Assembly: GCF_029892565.1 (NCBI RefSeq)
Contig: NZ_JARXVH010000003.1
Span: forward strand, 558,001 to 622,000
Direction: 5' to 3'
DNA: 64,000 nucleotides
DNA from: Streptomyces pseudovenezuelae
Lineage (GTDB): Bacteria > Actinomycetota > Actinomycetes > Streptomycetales > Streptomycetaceae
Made by a program: the position numbers and the translations under genes. This document shows positions 34,943 through 43,125 of this stretch, one piece after another (the stretch's first letter is position 1; each line of letters begins with the position of its first letter). Under the pieces are notes generated by a model. That model ran no database searches, was not told the DNA's origin, and saw only the letters and a list, made by a program, of their open reading frames with translations.

Positions 34943-35974
34943 TCAGCGGTCGACGATCCGGTCGAACTGCGTGGTGGTGTGCCGCAGATGGGCCACGAGT
35001 TCGTCGCCGACCGTCGGCTCGGCAGCTTCTGACGGCACGAACAAAATCGAGACCTGCATGTGCGGAGGCTCGGCGAACCAGCGCTGCTTGGCGTCCCAGA
35101 CGAACGGAGAAAGGTTCCGGTTGACCGTCGCCAGGCCGGCCCGGGCGACGCCCTTGGCGCGCGGCATGACGCCGTGCAGCGCCTTCGGGGCCTCCAGACC
35201 CACCCCGTGCGACGTACCGCCCGCCACGACCACCAGGAAGCCGTCCGAGGCCGCCTTCTGCTGCCGGTAGCCGAACCGGTCGCCCTTGGTGACGCGGGTG
35301 ACGTCCAGGACCGCCCCGCGGTACTCGGTGGCCTCGTGGTCCCCCAGCCACAGCCGCGTGCCGATACGCGCGCGGAAGCGGGTCTGCGGGAACTGCTGCT
35401 GCAGCCGGGCGAGATCCTCGGCCTTGAGGTGGCTGACGAACATCGTGTGCAGCGGCAGCCGGGCCGCACGCAGCCGGTCCATCCAGCCGATGACCTCCTC
35501 GACGGCGTCCGAGCCGTCGGTACGGTCCAGCGGCAGGTGGATGGCGAAGCCCTCCAGGCGGACGTTCTCTATGGCGGAGTGCAGCATCGGCAGGTCCTGC
35601 TCACTGATGCCGTGCCGCTTCATCGAGGACATCACCTCGATGACCACACGGGCCCCCACCAGGCCGTACACGCCGTCCACCGACGACACCGAGCGGATCA
35701 CCCGGTCAGGCAGCGGAACGGGCTCCTCGCCCCGCCGGTACGGCGTCAGCACCAGCAGGTCACCGCCGAACCAGTCCTTGATCCGCGCGGCCTCGTACGT
35801 CGTCCCGACGGCGAGGACGTCCGAGCCCAGACGCGTGGCCTCCTCCGCCAGTCGCTCGTGCCCGAAGCCGTAGCCGTTGCCCTTGCAGACCGGGACGAGC
35901 CCTGGGAACTGCTCCTGCACGTGCTTGTGATGCGCCCGCCAGCGCGCGGTGTCGACGTAGAGGGTGAGCGCCAT
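34943..35974 (-). CDS. Alanine racemase-like PLP-barrel protein
   Basis: The 343-residue protein opens with MALTLYVDTARWRAHHKHVQEQF and the motif VPVCKGNGYGFGH, corresponding to the PLP-lysine motif K-A-N-A-Y-G-H-G of alanine racemases. IGTRLWLGDHEA and VTRVTKGDRFGYR resemble the second domain. It is short and lacks the full second catalytic region, so amino-acid racemase activity is uncertain. It lies 65 bp downstream of femX on the same strand, suggesting a part in cell-wall precursor metabolism, perhaps supplying or checking an amino acid for the interpeptide bridge. Confidence 0.8.
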   Translation of the reverse strand: MALTLYVDTARWRAHHKHVQEQFPGLVPVCKGNGYGFGHERLAEEATRLGSDVLAVGTTYEAARIKDWFGGDLLVLTPYRRGEEPVPLPDRVIRSVSSVDGVYGLVGARVVIEVMSSMKRHGISEQDLPMLHSAIENVRLEGFAIHLPLDRTDGSDAVEEVIGWMDRLRAARLPLHTMFVSHLKAEDLARLQQQFPQTRFRARIGTRLWLGDHEATEYRGAVLDVTRVTKGDRFGYRQQKAASDGFLVVVAGGTSHGVGLEAPKALHGVMPRAKGVARAGLATVNRNLSPFVWDAKQRWFAEPPHMQVSILFVPSEAAEPTVGDELVAHLRHTTTQFDRIVDR

Positions 35975-36039
35975 GGCCGGACCTGGAACCTTTCTGGTGT
36001 CTGCGGTGTATCAGAGGTATGGAATCACTGAACGTGACG

Positions 36040-37161
36040 TCAGCGGCGCGACATGTAGATGTCGAGGGCCTTGTGGAGCAGTTTGTTCAGCGGGAAGTCC
36101 CACTCGCCCAGGTATTCGGCGGCCTGTCCGCCCGTGCCCACCTTGAACTGGATCAGGCCGAAGAGGTGGTCGGTCTCGTCCAGCGAGTCGGAGATGCCGC
36201 GCAGGTCGTAGACGGTCGCGCCGAGCGCGTAGGCGTCGCGCAGCATCCGCCACTGCATCGCGTTCGAGGGCCGGACCTCACGGCCGATGTTGTCGGAGGC
36301 GCCGTAGGAGTACCAGACGTGCCCGCCGACGATCAGCATCGTCGCCGCCGACAGGTTCACGCCGTCGTGCCGGGCGAAGTACAGCCGCATGCGGTTGGGG
36401 TCCTCGGAGTTGAGAGCCGTCCACATGCGCTGGAAGTAGGAGAGCGGGCGGGGCCTGAAGTGGTCGCGCACGGCCGTGATCTCGTACAGCCGCTGCCATT
36501 CCTCAAGGTCGTGGTAGCCGCCCTGGACGACCTCGACACCCGCCTTCTCGGCCTTCTTGATGTTGCGGCGCCACAACTGGTTGAAGTTCTTGTGGACCTC
36601 TTCGAGGGAGCGGTTCGCCAGCGGCACCTGGTAGACGTAGCGAGGCTGGACGTCGCCGAAGCCGGCGCCGCCATCCTCGCCCTGCTGCCAGCCCATGCGG
36701 CGCAGCTTGTCGGCCACTTCGAAGGCGCGCGGTTCGATGAAGTCGGCCTCGATGTCGCGCAGCCGCTTCACGTCCGGGTTCTGGATGCCCGCCTTGATGG
36801 AGGTGGCCTCCCAGCGCCGGATGATGACCGGCGGGCCCATCTTCACGGAGAAGGCGCCCTGTTGCTTGAGGTGCGCGAGCATCGGTTCGAGCCACTCGGT
36901 GAGATTCGGCGTGAACCAGTTGATGACCGGGCCCTCGGGAAGATACGCGAGGTAGCGCTTGATCTTGGGCAACTGCCGGTAGAGGACGAGACCCGCGCCC
37001 ACCAGCTCGCCGGTGCGGTCGTCGAACCAACCGAGGCTCTCGGAGCGCCACTCCGCCTTGACGTCAGCCCATGCAGGGACCTGCATGTGGCTTGCCGACG
37101 GCAGAGTCTGGATGTACGCCAGATGCTGCTCGCGGCTGATCGTCCTCAGGGTCAGGCTCAT
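36040..37161 (-). CDS. femX: FemX: lipid II glycyltransferase of the FemAB family
   Basis: From ATG 37161, with GAGGAG eight bases upstream, the product is 373 residues. It contains the FemAB double-GNAT fold, with FNQLWRRNIKKAEKAGVEV and the C-terminal YDLRGISDSLDETDHLFGLIQFKVGTGGQAAEYLGEWDFPLN. FemX adds the first glycine of the interpeptide bridge to lipid II using glycyl-tRNA in Streptomyces. The racemase-like gene follows it. The open frame runs much further upstream, but through an unrelated gene on the same strand, so that extension is rejected. Confidence 0.93.
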   Translation of the reverse strand: MSLTLRTISREQHLAYIQTLPSASHMQVPAWADVKAEWRSESLGWFDDRTGELVGAGLVLYRQLPKIKRYLAYLPEGPVINWFTPNLTEWLEPMLAHLKQQGAFSVKMGPPVIIRRWEATSIKAGIQNPDVKRLRDIEADFIEPRAFEVADKLRRMGWQQGEDGGAGFGDVQPRYVYQVPLANRSLEEVHKNFNQLWRRNIKKAEKAGVEVVQGGYHDLEEWQRLYEITAVRDHFRPRPLSYFQRMWTALNSEDPNRMRLYFARHDGVNLSAATMLIVGGHVWYSYGASDNIGREVRPSNAMQWRMLRDAYALGATVYDLRGISDSLDETDHLFGLIQFKVGTGGQAAEYLGEWDFPLNKLLHKALDIYMSRR

Positions 37162-37340
37162 TCGGGGCGCTCCTCGGGCTGGTGTGTCCCCATGGGTACA
37201 GGGGCTCCGGCTCTCGCGCCGAAGCCTACTGCGCCTTTCGAGCGCCCCGACTGGGCGTACGGAACCTGCGCCCCGGCCTGTGGGCCGCCGACGCGTTCCG
37301 CGGTGCTTTGTACGGTGTTGAGGAACCGGTCCCCTTGGCG

Positions 37341-37658
37341 TCAGCCGCCGATGACCCCGCCGAAGAGGCCGCCGTGCGCCATGCCGAGGAAGAAGCCGAC
37401 CCCCGCGGCGCCGAGACCCAGGATGAGTCCGAAGCGTTCGCGTGTCGTCTCCGAGATCCACTGGCCGTACGCCCCGGTGGCGAGGCCGATCAGGCCGGCC
37501 CAGGAGCTGAGCAGGTGCAGATTGTGGAACATCGACGAGACGAAAGCCGTGATGCCGAGCACCAGGGTCACCGCGAGCAAGGTGTCCTGGAGCGGGTGGG
37601 GCTTGCCGTCCGTGGCGAAAAGACCGCCGACGGTGTTGGGTCGCAATGCCTGTGCCAT
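37341..37658 (-). CDS. Small membrane protein of unknown function
   Basis: Starting at ATG 37658 with a near-perfect AGGAGGTG ribosome site, the 105-residue product begins MAQALRPNTVGGLFATDGKP. It has three or four hydrophobic helices (LAVTLVLGITAFVSSMFHNLHLL, WAGLIGLATGAYGQW, FGLILGLGAAGVGFFLGMAHGGLFGGVIGG). No catalytic motif is seen. It is divergent from rpsF and lies 179 bp upstream of femX in the same direction; that gap shows nothing recognisable. Confidence 0.75.
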   Translation of the reverse strand: MAQALRPNTVGGLFATDGKPHPLQDTLLAVTLVLGITAFVSSMFHNLHLLSSWAGLIGLATGAYGQWISETTRERFGLILGLGAAGVGFFLGMAHGGLFGGVIGG

Positions 37659-37868
37659 AGGGCACCTCCTGCGGAAGACGGCGCACCGTAGCGCCATACA
37701 CACCCGATGTGTACAGACTGACGGTCCCCCGGGCCGGATTTCAACCGGAAGCCGGTGTGCGGGTACTCTGTACCGTCTGCACGGTGTCTGCCCTTGTCGC
37801 GGCGGTGTCTCCGACAAGGAGCCCCCGATTGTCAGTGGTGGCCGATACCGTTGCGTACGCATCACAAC

Positions 37869-37912
37869 CCTCCTGCCACGGAACGACCGTGGCCGCTGAG
37901 TCCGAAGGAGGT
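37869..37912 (+). promoter_or_regulatory. rpsF leader structure masking the ribosome-binding site
   Basis: CCTCCT (37869-37874) can pair with AGGAGG (37906-37911), the Shine-Dalgarno of rpsF. Between them is a perfect hairpin GCCACGG-AACGA-CCGTGGC (37875-37893) and an unpaired segment with CCG (37902-37904). The layout resembles the S6:S18-binding leader described in other bacteria, which allows the ribosomal proteins to repress their own operon. Confidence 0.6.
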
Positions 37913-37921
37913 GGGTTCCAC

Positions 37922-38212
37922 ATGCGTCACTACGAGGTGATGGTCATCCTCGACCCCGATCTGGAGGAGCGCGCTGTCGCCCCCCTGATCGAGAACTTCC
38001 TCTCCGTCGTCCGTGAGGGCAACGGCAAGGTCGAGAAGGTCGACACCTGGGGCCGTCGTCGTCTCTCGTACGAGATCAAGAAGAAGCCCGAGGGCATCTA
38101 CTCGGTCATCGACCTGCAGGCCGAGCCTGCGGTCGTCAAGGAGCTCGACCGCCAGATGAACCTGAACGAGTCGGTCCTCCGGACCAAGGTCCTCCGCCCC
38201 GAGACCCACTGA
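37922..38212 (+). CDS. rpsF: 30S ribosomal protein S6
   Basis: The 96-residue protein ([27 protein letters not shown] ... [25 protein letters not shown]) is a normal S6. It starts at ATG 37922, ten bases after AAGGAGGT. The open frame upstream is leader DNA. S6 binds 16S rRNA with S18. It heads rpsF-ssb-rpsR-rplI, an operon order conserved across bacteria, and its leader can fold over the ribosome site. Confidence 0.97.
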   Translation: MRHYEVMVILDPDLEERAVAPLIENFLSVVREGNGKVEKVDTWGRRRLSYEIKKKPEGIYSVIDLQAEPAVVKELDRQMNLNESVLRTKVLRPETH

Positions 38213-38289
38213 GCATCCTGCTCAGCTGATCTCGGGATTCGAGTAGCAGCACCAAGCAGCCAGCAGCAAACCCGCCGAGAGGTTCCCCC

Positions 38290-38916
38290 ATGGCAGGCGA
38301 GACCGTCATCACGGTCGTCGGCAATCTTGTCGATGACCCCGAGCTGCGTTTCACCCCGTCCGGTGCGGCGGTCGCGAAGTTCCGTGTCGCGTCCACTCCC
38401 CGCACCTTCGACCGTCAGACGAACGAGTGGAAGGACGGCGAGAGCCTGTTCCTGACCTGCTCGGTCTGGCGTCAGGCGGCGGAGAACGTCGCGGAGTCGC
38501 TCCAGCGAGGCATGCGCGTCATCGTGCAGGGCCGGCTGAAGCAGCGGTCCTACGAGGACCGTGAGGGCGTCAAGCGCACGGTCTACGAGCTGGACGTCGA
38601 GGAAGTCGGCGCCAGCCTGCGCAGTGCCACGGCCAAGGTCACCAAGACCGCCGGTGGCGCTCGCAGTGGCCAGGGCGGCGGGTTCGGCGGCGGTGGCGGT
38701 GGCGGCCAGGGTGGCGGCGGCTGGGGTGGAAACTCCGGCGGCGGTCAGCCGGCCGGCGGCGCTCCTGCCGACGACCCGTGGGCAACCGGCGCTCCCGCCG
38801 GTGGCAACCAGGGCGGCGGCGCGGGCAGCGGCGGTGGCGGCGGCTGGGGTGGAAACTCCGGCGGCGGCGGCAGCAGCAGCGGTGGCGGCGGCTACTCGGA
38901 CGAGCCCCCCTTCTAG
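38290..38916 (+). CDS. ssb: Single-stranded DNA-binding protein
   Basis: The 208-residue protein has the OB fold in residues 1-115 ([32 protein letters not shown] ... [32 protein letters not shown]). A long Gly-rich linker with repeated [11 protein letters not shown] units follows, ending in the acidic tip DEPPF that recruits partner proteins. It protects and organises single-stranded DNA at forks. Co-transcription with ribosomal genes is standard. Confidence 0.97.
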   Translation: MAGETVITVVGNLVDDPELRFTPSGAAVAKFRVASTPRTFDRQTNEWKDGESLFLTCSVWRQAAENVAESLQRGMRVIVQGRLKQRSYEDREGVKRTVYELDVEEVGASLRSATAKVTKTAGGARSGQGGGFGGGGGGGQGGGGWGGNSGGGQPAGGAPADDPWATGAPAGGNQGGGAGSGGGGGWGGNSGGGGSSSGGGGYSDEPPF

Positions 38917-38974
38917 GCCCTTGGGCCGAGGGGCGGGTCGTACCCAAACTTCTTGATCACACAGGAGAAACACC

Positions 38975-39211
38975 ATGGCGAAGCCGCCTGTGCGCAAGCC
39001 TAAGAAGAAGGTCTGCGCTTTCTGCAAGGACAAGGTCACGTACGTGGACTACAAGGACACGAACATGCTGCGGAAGTTCATTTCCGACCGCGGCAAGATC
39101 CGTGCCCGCCGCGTGACCGGCAACTGCACGCAGCACCAGCGTGACGTCGCCACGGCTGTCAAGAACAGCCGTGAGATGGCGCTGCTGCCCTACACCTCCA
39201 CCGCGCGCTAA
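38975..39211 (+). CDS. rpsR: 30S ribosomal protein S18
   Basis: The 78-residue S18 ([21 protein letters not shown] ... [40 protein letters not shown]) keeps the CxxC and C-x2-H residues of the zinc-binding C+ form. Streptomyces genomes often carry a second, zinc-free S18 elsewhere, so this would be the zinc-replete version. It follows ssb by 58 bp. Confidence 0.97.
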   Translation: MAKPPVRKPKKKVCAFCKDKVTYVDYKDTNMLRKFISDRGKIRARRVTGNCTQHQRDVATAVKNSREMALLPYTSTAR

Positions 39212-39229
39212 GGGAAGGGTGACCGACAA

Positions 39230-39676
39230 ATGAAGATCATCCTCACCCACGAGGTCTCCGGCCTCGGTGCCGCGGGCGACGTCGTCGACGTCAAGGACGG
39301 TTACGCTCGCAACTACCTGATCCCGCGGAAGTTCGCTATCCGCTGGACCAAGGGTGGCGAGAAGGACGTCGAGCAGATCCGTCGCGCTCGCAAGATCCAC
39401 GAGATCCAGACCATCGAGCAGGCCAACAGCGTCAAGGCCCAGCTCGAGGGTGTGAAGGTCCGTCTGGCCGTGCGCTCCGGCGACGCCGGTCGTCTCTTCG
39501 GTTCCGTCACCCCGGCTGACGTCGCTTCGGCGATCGAGGCTGCCGGTGGCCCGAAGGTCGACAAGCGTCGTGTCGAGCTGGGTTCGCCCATCAAGACGCT
39601 GGGCGCCCACGAGACGACCGTTCGTCTGCACCCCGAGGTTGCCGCCAAGGTCAACATCGAGGTCATCGCGGCCTGA
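39230..39676 (+). CDS. rplI: 50S ribosomal protein L9
   Basis: The 148-residue protein has the classical N-terminal L9 domain ([36 protein letters not shown]), a connecting helix, and the C-terminal domain ending [18 protein letters not shown]. It is a structural protein of the large subunit that affects frame maintenance. It is the last gene of the rpsF operon, followed by a strong terminator. Confidence 0.97.
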   Translation: MKIILTHEVSGLGAAGDVVDVKDGYARNYLIPRKFAIRWTKGGEKDVEQIRRARKIHEIQTIEQANSVKAQLEGVKVRLAVRSGDAGRLFGSVTPADVASAIEAAGGPKVDKRRVELGSPIKTLGAHETTVRLHPEVAAKVNIEVIAA

Positions 39677-39705
39677 TCGCCGCACTCGGCCTGAACAGCT
39701 GAGAG

Positions 39706-39736
39706 AAGGGGCCGCACCTGCCGGGTGCGGCCCCTT
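39706..39736 (+). terminator. Terminator of the rpsF-rplI operon
   Basis: A perfect 13 bp stem AAGGGGCCGCACC / GGTGCGGCCCCTT with a five-base loop, followed by CTTCG, lies 30 bp after rplI. Confidence 0.88.
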
Positions 39737-39748
39737 CTTCGTGCCTGT

Positions 39749-39762
39749 GTTTCACGTGAAAC
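39749..39762. other. parS: parS site (exact), first of three
   Basis: GTTTCACGTGAAAC in the rplI-MATE convergent gap. Confidence 0.95.
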
Positions 39763-39767
39763 AACGT

Positions 39768-39781
39768 GTTTCACGTGAAAC
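39768..39781. other. parS: parS site (exact), second of three
   Basis: GTTTCACGTGAAAC, five bases after the previous site. Confidence 0.95.
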
Positions 39782-39800
39782 TGTCGGCCTCGAACCCACG

Positions 39801-39814
39801 GTTTCACGTGAAAC
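39801..39814. other. parS: parS site (exact), third of three
   Basis: GTTTCACGTGAAAC, adjoining the stop codon of the MATE gene. Confidence 0.95.
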
Positions 39815-39816
39815 GG

Positions 39817-41154
39817 TCAGCGCGTCGCGCCAGTGACGAGCCAACGACCGGAGCGGGTGCGCAGCCACAGGGTCAGCATCCGCACCGTCATCATCAGCGT
39901 CATGGCCGCCCAGAGAGCGGTGAGCCCGCCGCCGAGCACCGGAACGAGCAGGGCGACCGGTGTGAAGACCGCCAGGGTGATCAGCATCGCCCACGCCAGG
40001 TAGGGTCCGTCGCCCGCGCCCATCAGGACTCCGTCGAGGACGAAGACGATGCCGCTGATCGGTTGTGAGGCGGCCACGATCAGCAGGGCGGGCAGTGCGG
40101 TGTCCTTGACCGAGGAGTCGCCGGTGAACAGGGACAGGAACACCGGTCGGGTGACCAACACCAGCAGGCCGAGTACGACCCCGGTGGCGATGCCCCACTG
40201 GACCATGCGGCGGCAGGCGGCGCGGGCGCCCTCCGTGTCTCCGGCTCCGAGATAGCGCCCGATGATGGCCTGACCGGCGATGGCGATGGCGTCGAGAGCG
40301 AAGGCGAGCAGGCTCCACAGCGACAGGATGATCTGGTGGGCCGCGATGTCGGCATCACCGAGCCGGGCGGCGATGGCGGTGGCGATCATCAGGATTGCCC
40401 GCAGCGACAGCGTGCGCACGAGCAGGGGTGCACCGGCCTGGGCCGAGGCTCTGATTCCGGCGGTGTCGGGACGCAGCGAGGCGCCGTGTCGACGCGCCCC
40501 GCGGACGACCACGATCAGGTAGACGGCGGCCATACCCCACTGGGCGATGACGGTGCCCCAGGCGGAGCCCGCGATGCCGAGGTCGGCACCGTAGACGAGG
40601 CCGACGTTGAGGGCGGCGTTGGCGACGAAGCCGGCGACGGCGACGTAGAGCGGTGTCTTCGTGTCCTGGAGGCCGCGCAGTACGCCGGTCGCGGCGAGGA
40701 CGACGAGCATCGCGGGGATGCCCAGGGCGGAGATGCGGAGGTAGGTGGTCGCGTAGGGGGCGGCGGTGTCCGAGGCGCCGAAGAGTTCGATGAGGGCCGG
40801 TGCGGTGGGAAGGGCGACGGCGATGACGGCGGCTCCGAGAAGGAGCGCCAGCCAGATTCCGTCCATGCCCTGACGGATGGCGGCCTGGAGGTCGCCGGCG
40901 CCGACGCGTCGGGCGACGGCCGCCGTGGTGGCGTAGGCGAGGAAGACGAAGACGCTGACCGCTGTCATGAGGAGGGCCGAGGCGACGCCGAGTCCCGCGA
41001 GTTGGGCTGTGCCGAGATGGCCCACGATCGCGCTGTCGGCCATGACGAAGAGGGGCTCGGCGACGAGTGCGCCGAAGGCCGGGACGGCCAGTGCGACGAT
41101 CTCTCGATCGTGCTGTCGCCGGTCGGCCTTGGAGGTCGCGGGAGCCTGTGTCAT
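39817..41154 (-). CDS. MATE family efflux transporter (DinF-like)
   Basis: From ATG 41154 the product is 445 residues with twelve helices. It begins MTQAPATSKADRRQHDREIVALAVPAFGALVAEPLFVMADSAIVGHLGTAQLAGLGVASALL, characteristic of the DinF branch. MATE proteins export cationic drugs or metabolites using Na+ or H+. There is no Shine-Dalgarno; TACATT ends seven bases before ATG, so the mRNA is probably leaderless. GTG 41160 is an alternative start. Three parS sites lie just beyond its stop. Confidence 0.9.
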   Translation of the reverse strand: MTQAPATSKADRRQHDREIVALAVPAFGALVAEPLFVMADSAIVGHLGTAQLAGLGVASALLMTAVSVFVFLAYATTAAVARRVGAGDLQAAIRQGMDGIWLALLLGAAVIAVALPTAPALIELFGASDTAAPYATTYLRISALGIPAMLVVLAATGVLRGLQDTKTPLYVAVAGFVANAALNVGLVYGADLGIAGSAWGTVIAQWGMAAVYLIVVVRGARRHGASLRPDTAGIRASAQAGAPLLVRTLSLRAILMIATAIAARLGDADIAAHQIILSLWSLLAFALDAIAIAGQAIIGRYLGAGDTEGARAACRRMVQWGIATGVVLGLLVLVTRPVFLSLFTGDSSVKDTALPALLIVAASQPISGIVFVLDGVLMGAGDGPYLAWAMLITLAVFTPVALLVPVLGGGLTALWAAMTLMMTVRMLTLWLRTRSGRWLVTGATR

Positions 41155-41191
41155 GAGCACTAATGTAATCGTCCACAGGTAAGAGATGCAA
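41155..41191 (-). promoter_or_regulatory. Leaderless promoter of the MATE gene with internal DnaA box
   Basis: On the minus strand TTGCAT (plus 41186-41191) and TACATT (plus 41162-41167) are 18 bp apart, and TACATT is seven bases from the ATG. The spacer contains TCGTCCACA (41169-41177), a DnaA-box-like 9-mer. Confidence 0.55.
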
Positions 41192-41455
41192 TGTATCTGA
41201 GACCCTTACTACCCTTCGCGGCCCGTGCTCTTTCGTGCACCGTTCGAAGCGATCTTGGTCCAACTGGAAAAGTTTTTCTTCTGCACAGCCGGTGGACGGG
41301 AAAGTCGCAGTTCAGGGCAGGTGTCTGTACGGGGGCGGGAGCTTGTTCACAGGGCTGTCCACCGGGTCGTGCACAGGTTTCGTGGAGTTCTCCACAGCAT
41401 CCGGGCCGTCGTCCACATGGCCTGTGGATAACCAGATTGGCTGACGGTGCCCACA
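41169..41455. promoter_or_regulatory. DnaA-box cluster upstream of dnaB
   Basis: The 461 bp between the MATE gene and dnaB holds several DnaA-box-like 9-mers: TCGTCCACA 41169-41177, TTGTTCACA 41343-41351, CTGTCCACC 41355-41363, TCGTGCACA 41367-41375, TTCTCCACA 41388-41396, TCGTCCACA 41409-41417 and TGTGGATAA 41423-41431 (the reverse complement of TTATCCACA). Nearer dnaB are two short hairpins (41552-41579 and 41583-41599) before the strong GGAGGAGG ribosome site. The density approaches that of oriC. Confidence 0.7.
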
Positions 41456-41615
41456 GGCCTACGGTGGTGCGGCGCCCGCTCCGTTCGTCGGCTGGGAAAC
41501 CATCACAAAACCGACGCGCCAGAACCGGAGTTGGGCGTCTTGTTTGTCAGTGCCGTGCCGTAGAAAAGAGAGGCACGGCTAGGTCCGCTCTCGGCGGACG
41601 GGAGGAGGTGTCTCG

Positions 41616-43091
41616 GTGAGCATTTCCGAGCCCTTGGACGATCCGTGGGCCGACAGCGGTCCGAGTGATCGTCTGCCTGCCCGCCGGCGCGGCGAAGGCG
41701 GCCGCGGGCGCGACGAGCAGCACGACCGCGGCCGGGAGAACGGCCAGTGGGAGAGCGGCGGGACGTCCTTCGAACGCGTGCCACCGCAGGATCTCGACGC
41801 CGAGCAGTCGGTGCTCGGTGGCATGCTCCTGTCCAAGGACGCCATCGCCGACGTAGTCGAGGTGCTCAAAGGCCACGACTTCTACAAGCCCGCACACGAG
41901 ACGATCTTCCAGGCGATCCTGGACGTCTACGCGAAGGGCGAGCCGGCCGACCCCATCACGATCGCCGCCGAGCTGACCAAGCGCGGCGAGATCAACAAGG
42001 TCGGCGGCGCCTCTTATCTGCACACGCTCGTCCAGACGGTGCCGACGGCGGCCAACGCGGAGTACTACGCGGAGATCGTCCACGAGCGGGCGGTGCTGCG
42101 CCGCCTGGTCGAGGCCGGAACCCGTATCACTCAGATGGGTTACGCGGCCGACGACGACGTCGACGAGATCGTCAACCGTGCGCAGGCCGAGATCTACGCG
42201 GTCACCGAGCAGCGGACCAGCGAGGACTACCTCCCGCTCGGCGACATCATGGAGGGCGCGCTCGACGAGATCGAGGCGATCGGCTCGCGCAGCGGCGAGA
42301 TGACCGGCGTGCCGACCGGCTTCACGGACCTCGACTCGCTCACCAACGGTCTGCACCCGGGCCAGATGATCGTCATCGCGGCCCGACCCGCCATGGGTAA
42401 GTCCACGCTCGCGCTGGACTTCGCGCGGGCGGCGTCGATCAAGCACAACCTGCCGAGCGTCATCTTCTCCCTGGAAATGGGGCGCAACGAGATCGCGATG
42501 CGTCTGCTCTCCGCGGAGGCCCGCGTCGCCCTTCACCACATGCGCTCCGGCACCATGACCGACGAGGACTGGACCCGGCTGGCGCGTCGGATGCCCGAAG
42601 TGTCGTCGGCACCGCTCTTCATCGACGACTCCCCGAACCTGTCGATGATGGAGATCCGCGCGAAGTGCCGTCGGCTCAAGCAGCGCAACGACATCAAGCT
42701 GGTGATCATCGACTATCTGCAGCTGATGCAGGCCGGTGGCTCCAAGCGCTCCGAGAGCCGTCAGCAGGAGGTTTCGGACATGTCCCGTAACCTCAAGCTC
42801 CTGGCCAAGGAGCTCGAAGTTCCGGTGATCGCGCTCTCGCAGCTGAACCGTGGTCCCGAGCAGCGCACGGACAAGAAGCCGATGGTGTCCGACCTGCGTG
42901 AGTCCGGCTCCATCGAGCAGGACGCCGACATGGTGATCCTGCTGCACCGCGAGGACGCCTATGAGAAGGAGTCACCGCGCGCTGGCGAGGCGGACATCAT
43001 CGTGGGCAAGCACCGTAACGGCCCCACGGCGACGATCACCGTCGCCTTCCAGGGCCACTACTCGCGGTTCGTGGACATGGCGCAGACCTGA
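41616..43091 (+). CDS. dnaB: Replicative DNA helicase DnaB
   Basis: The 491-residue protein starts at GTG 41616 behind GGAGGAGGTG. After an acidic/Arg-rich start of 50 residues come the N-terminal DnaB domain (PPQDLDAEQSVLGGMLLSKDAIADVVEVL) and the RecA-like motor, with Walker A ARPAMGKST, Walker B KLVIIDYLQLM and LRESGSIEQDADMVILLHRED. There is no intein. DnaB unwinds DNA ahead of the fork. The DciA-like protein encoded near gyrB is its likely loader. A DnaA-box cluster precedes it. Confidence 0.97.
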   Translation: MSISEPLDDPWADSGPSDRLPARRRGEGGRGRDEQHDRGRENGQWESGGTSFERVPPQDLDAEQSVLGGMLLSKDAIADVVEVLKGHDFYKPAHETIFQAILDVYAKGEPADPITIAAELTKRGEINKVGGASYLHTLVQTVPTAANAEYYAEIVHERAVLRRLVEAGTRITQMGYAADDDVDEIVNRAQAEIYAVTEQRTSEDYLPLGDIMEGALDEIEAIGSRSGEMTGVPTGFTDLDSLTNGLHPGQMIVIAARPAMGKSTLALDFARAASIKHNLPSVIFSLEMGRNEIAMRLLSAEARVALHHMRSGTMTDEDWTRLARRMPEVSSAPLFIDDSPNLSMMEIRAKCRRLKQRNDIKLVIIDYLQLMQAGGSKRSESRQQEVSDMSRNLKLLAKELEVPVIALSQLNRGPEQRTDKKPMVSDLRESGSIEQDADMVILLHREDAYEKESPRAGEADIIVGKHRNGPTATITVAFQGHYSRFVDMAQT

Positions 43092-43125
43092 TCTCGACAA
43101 CGACTGCGACGACTACCCTGTCGCG

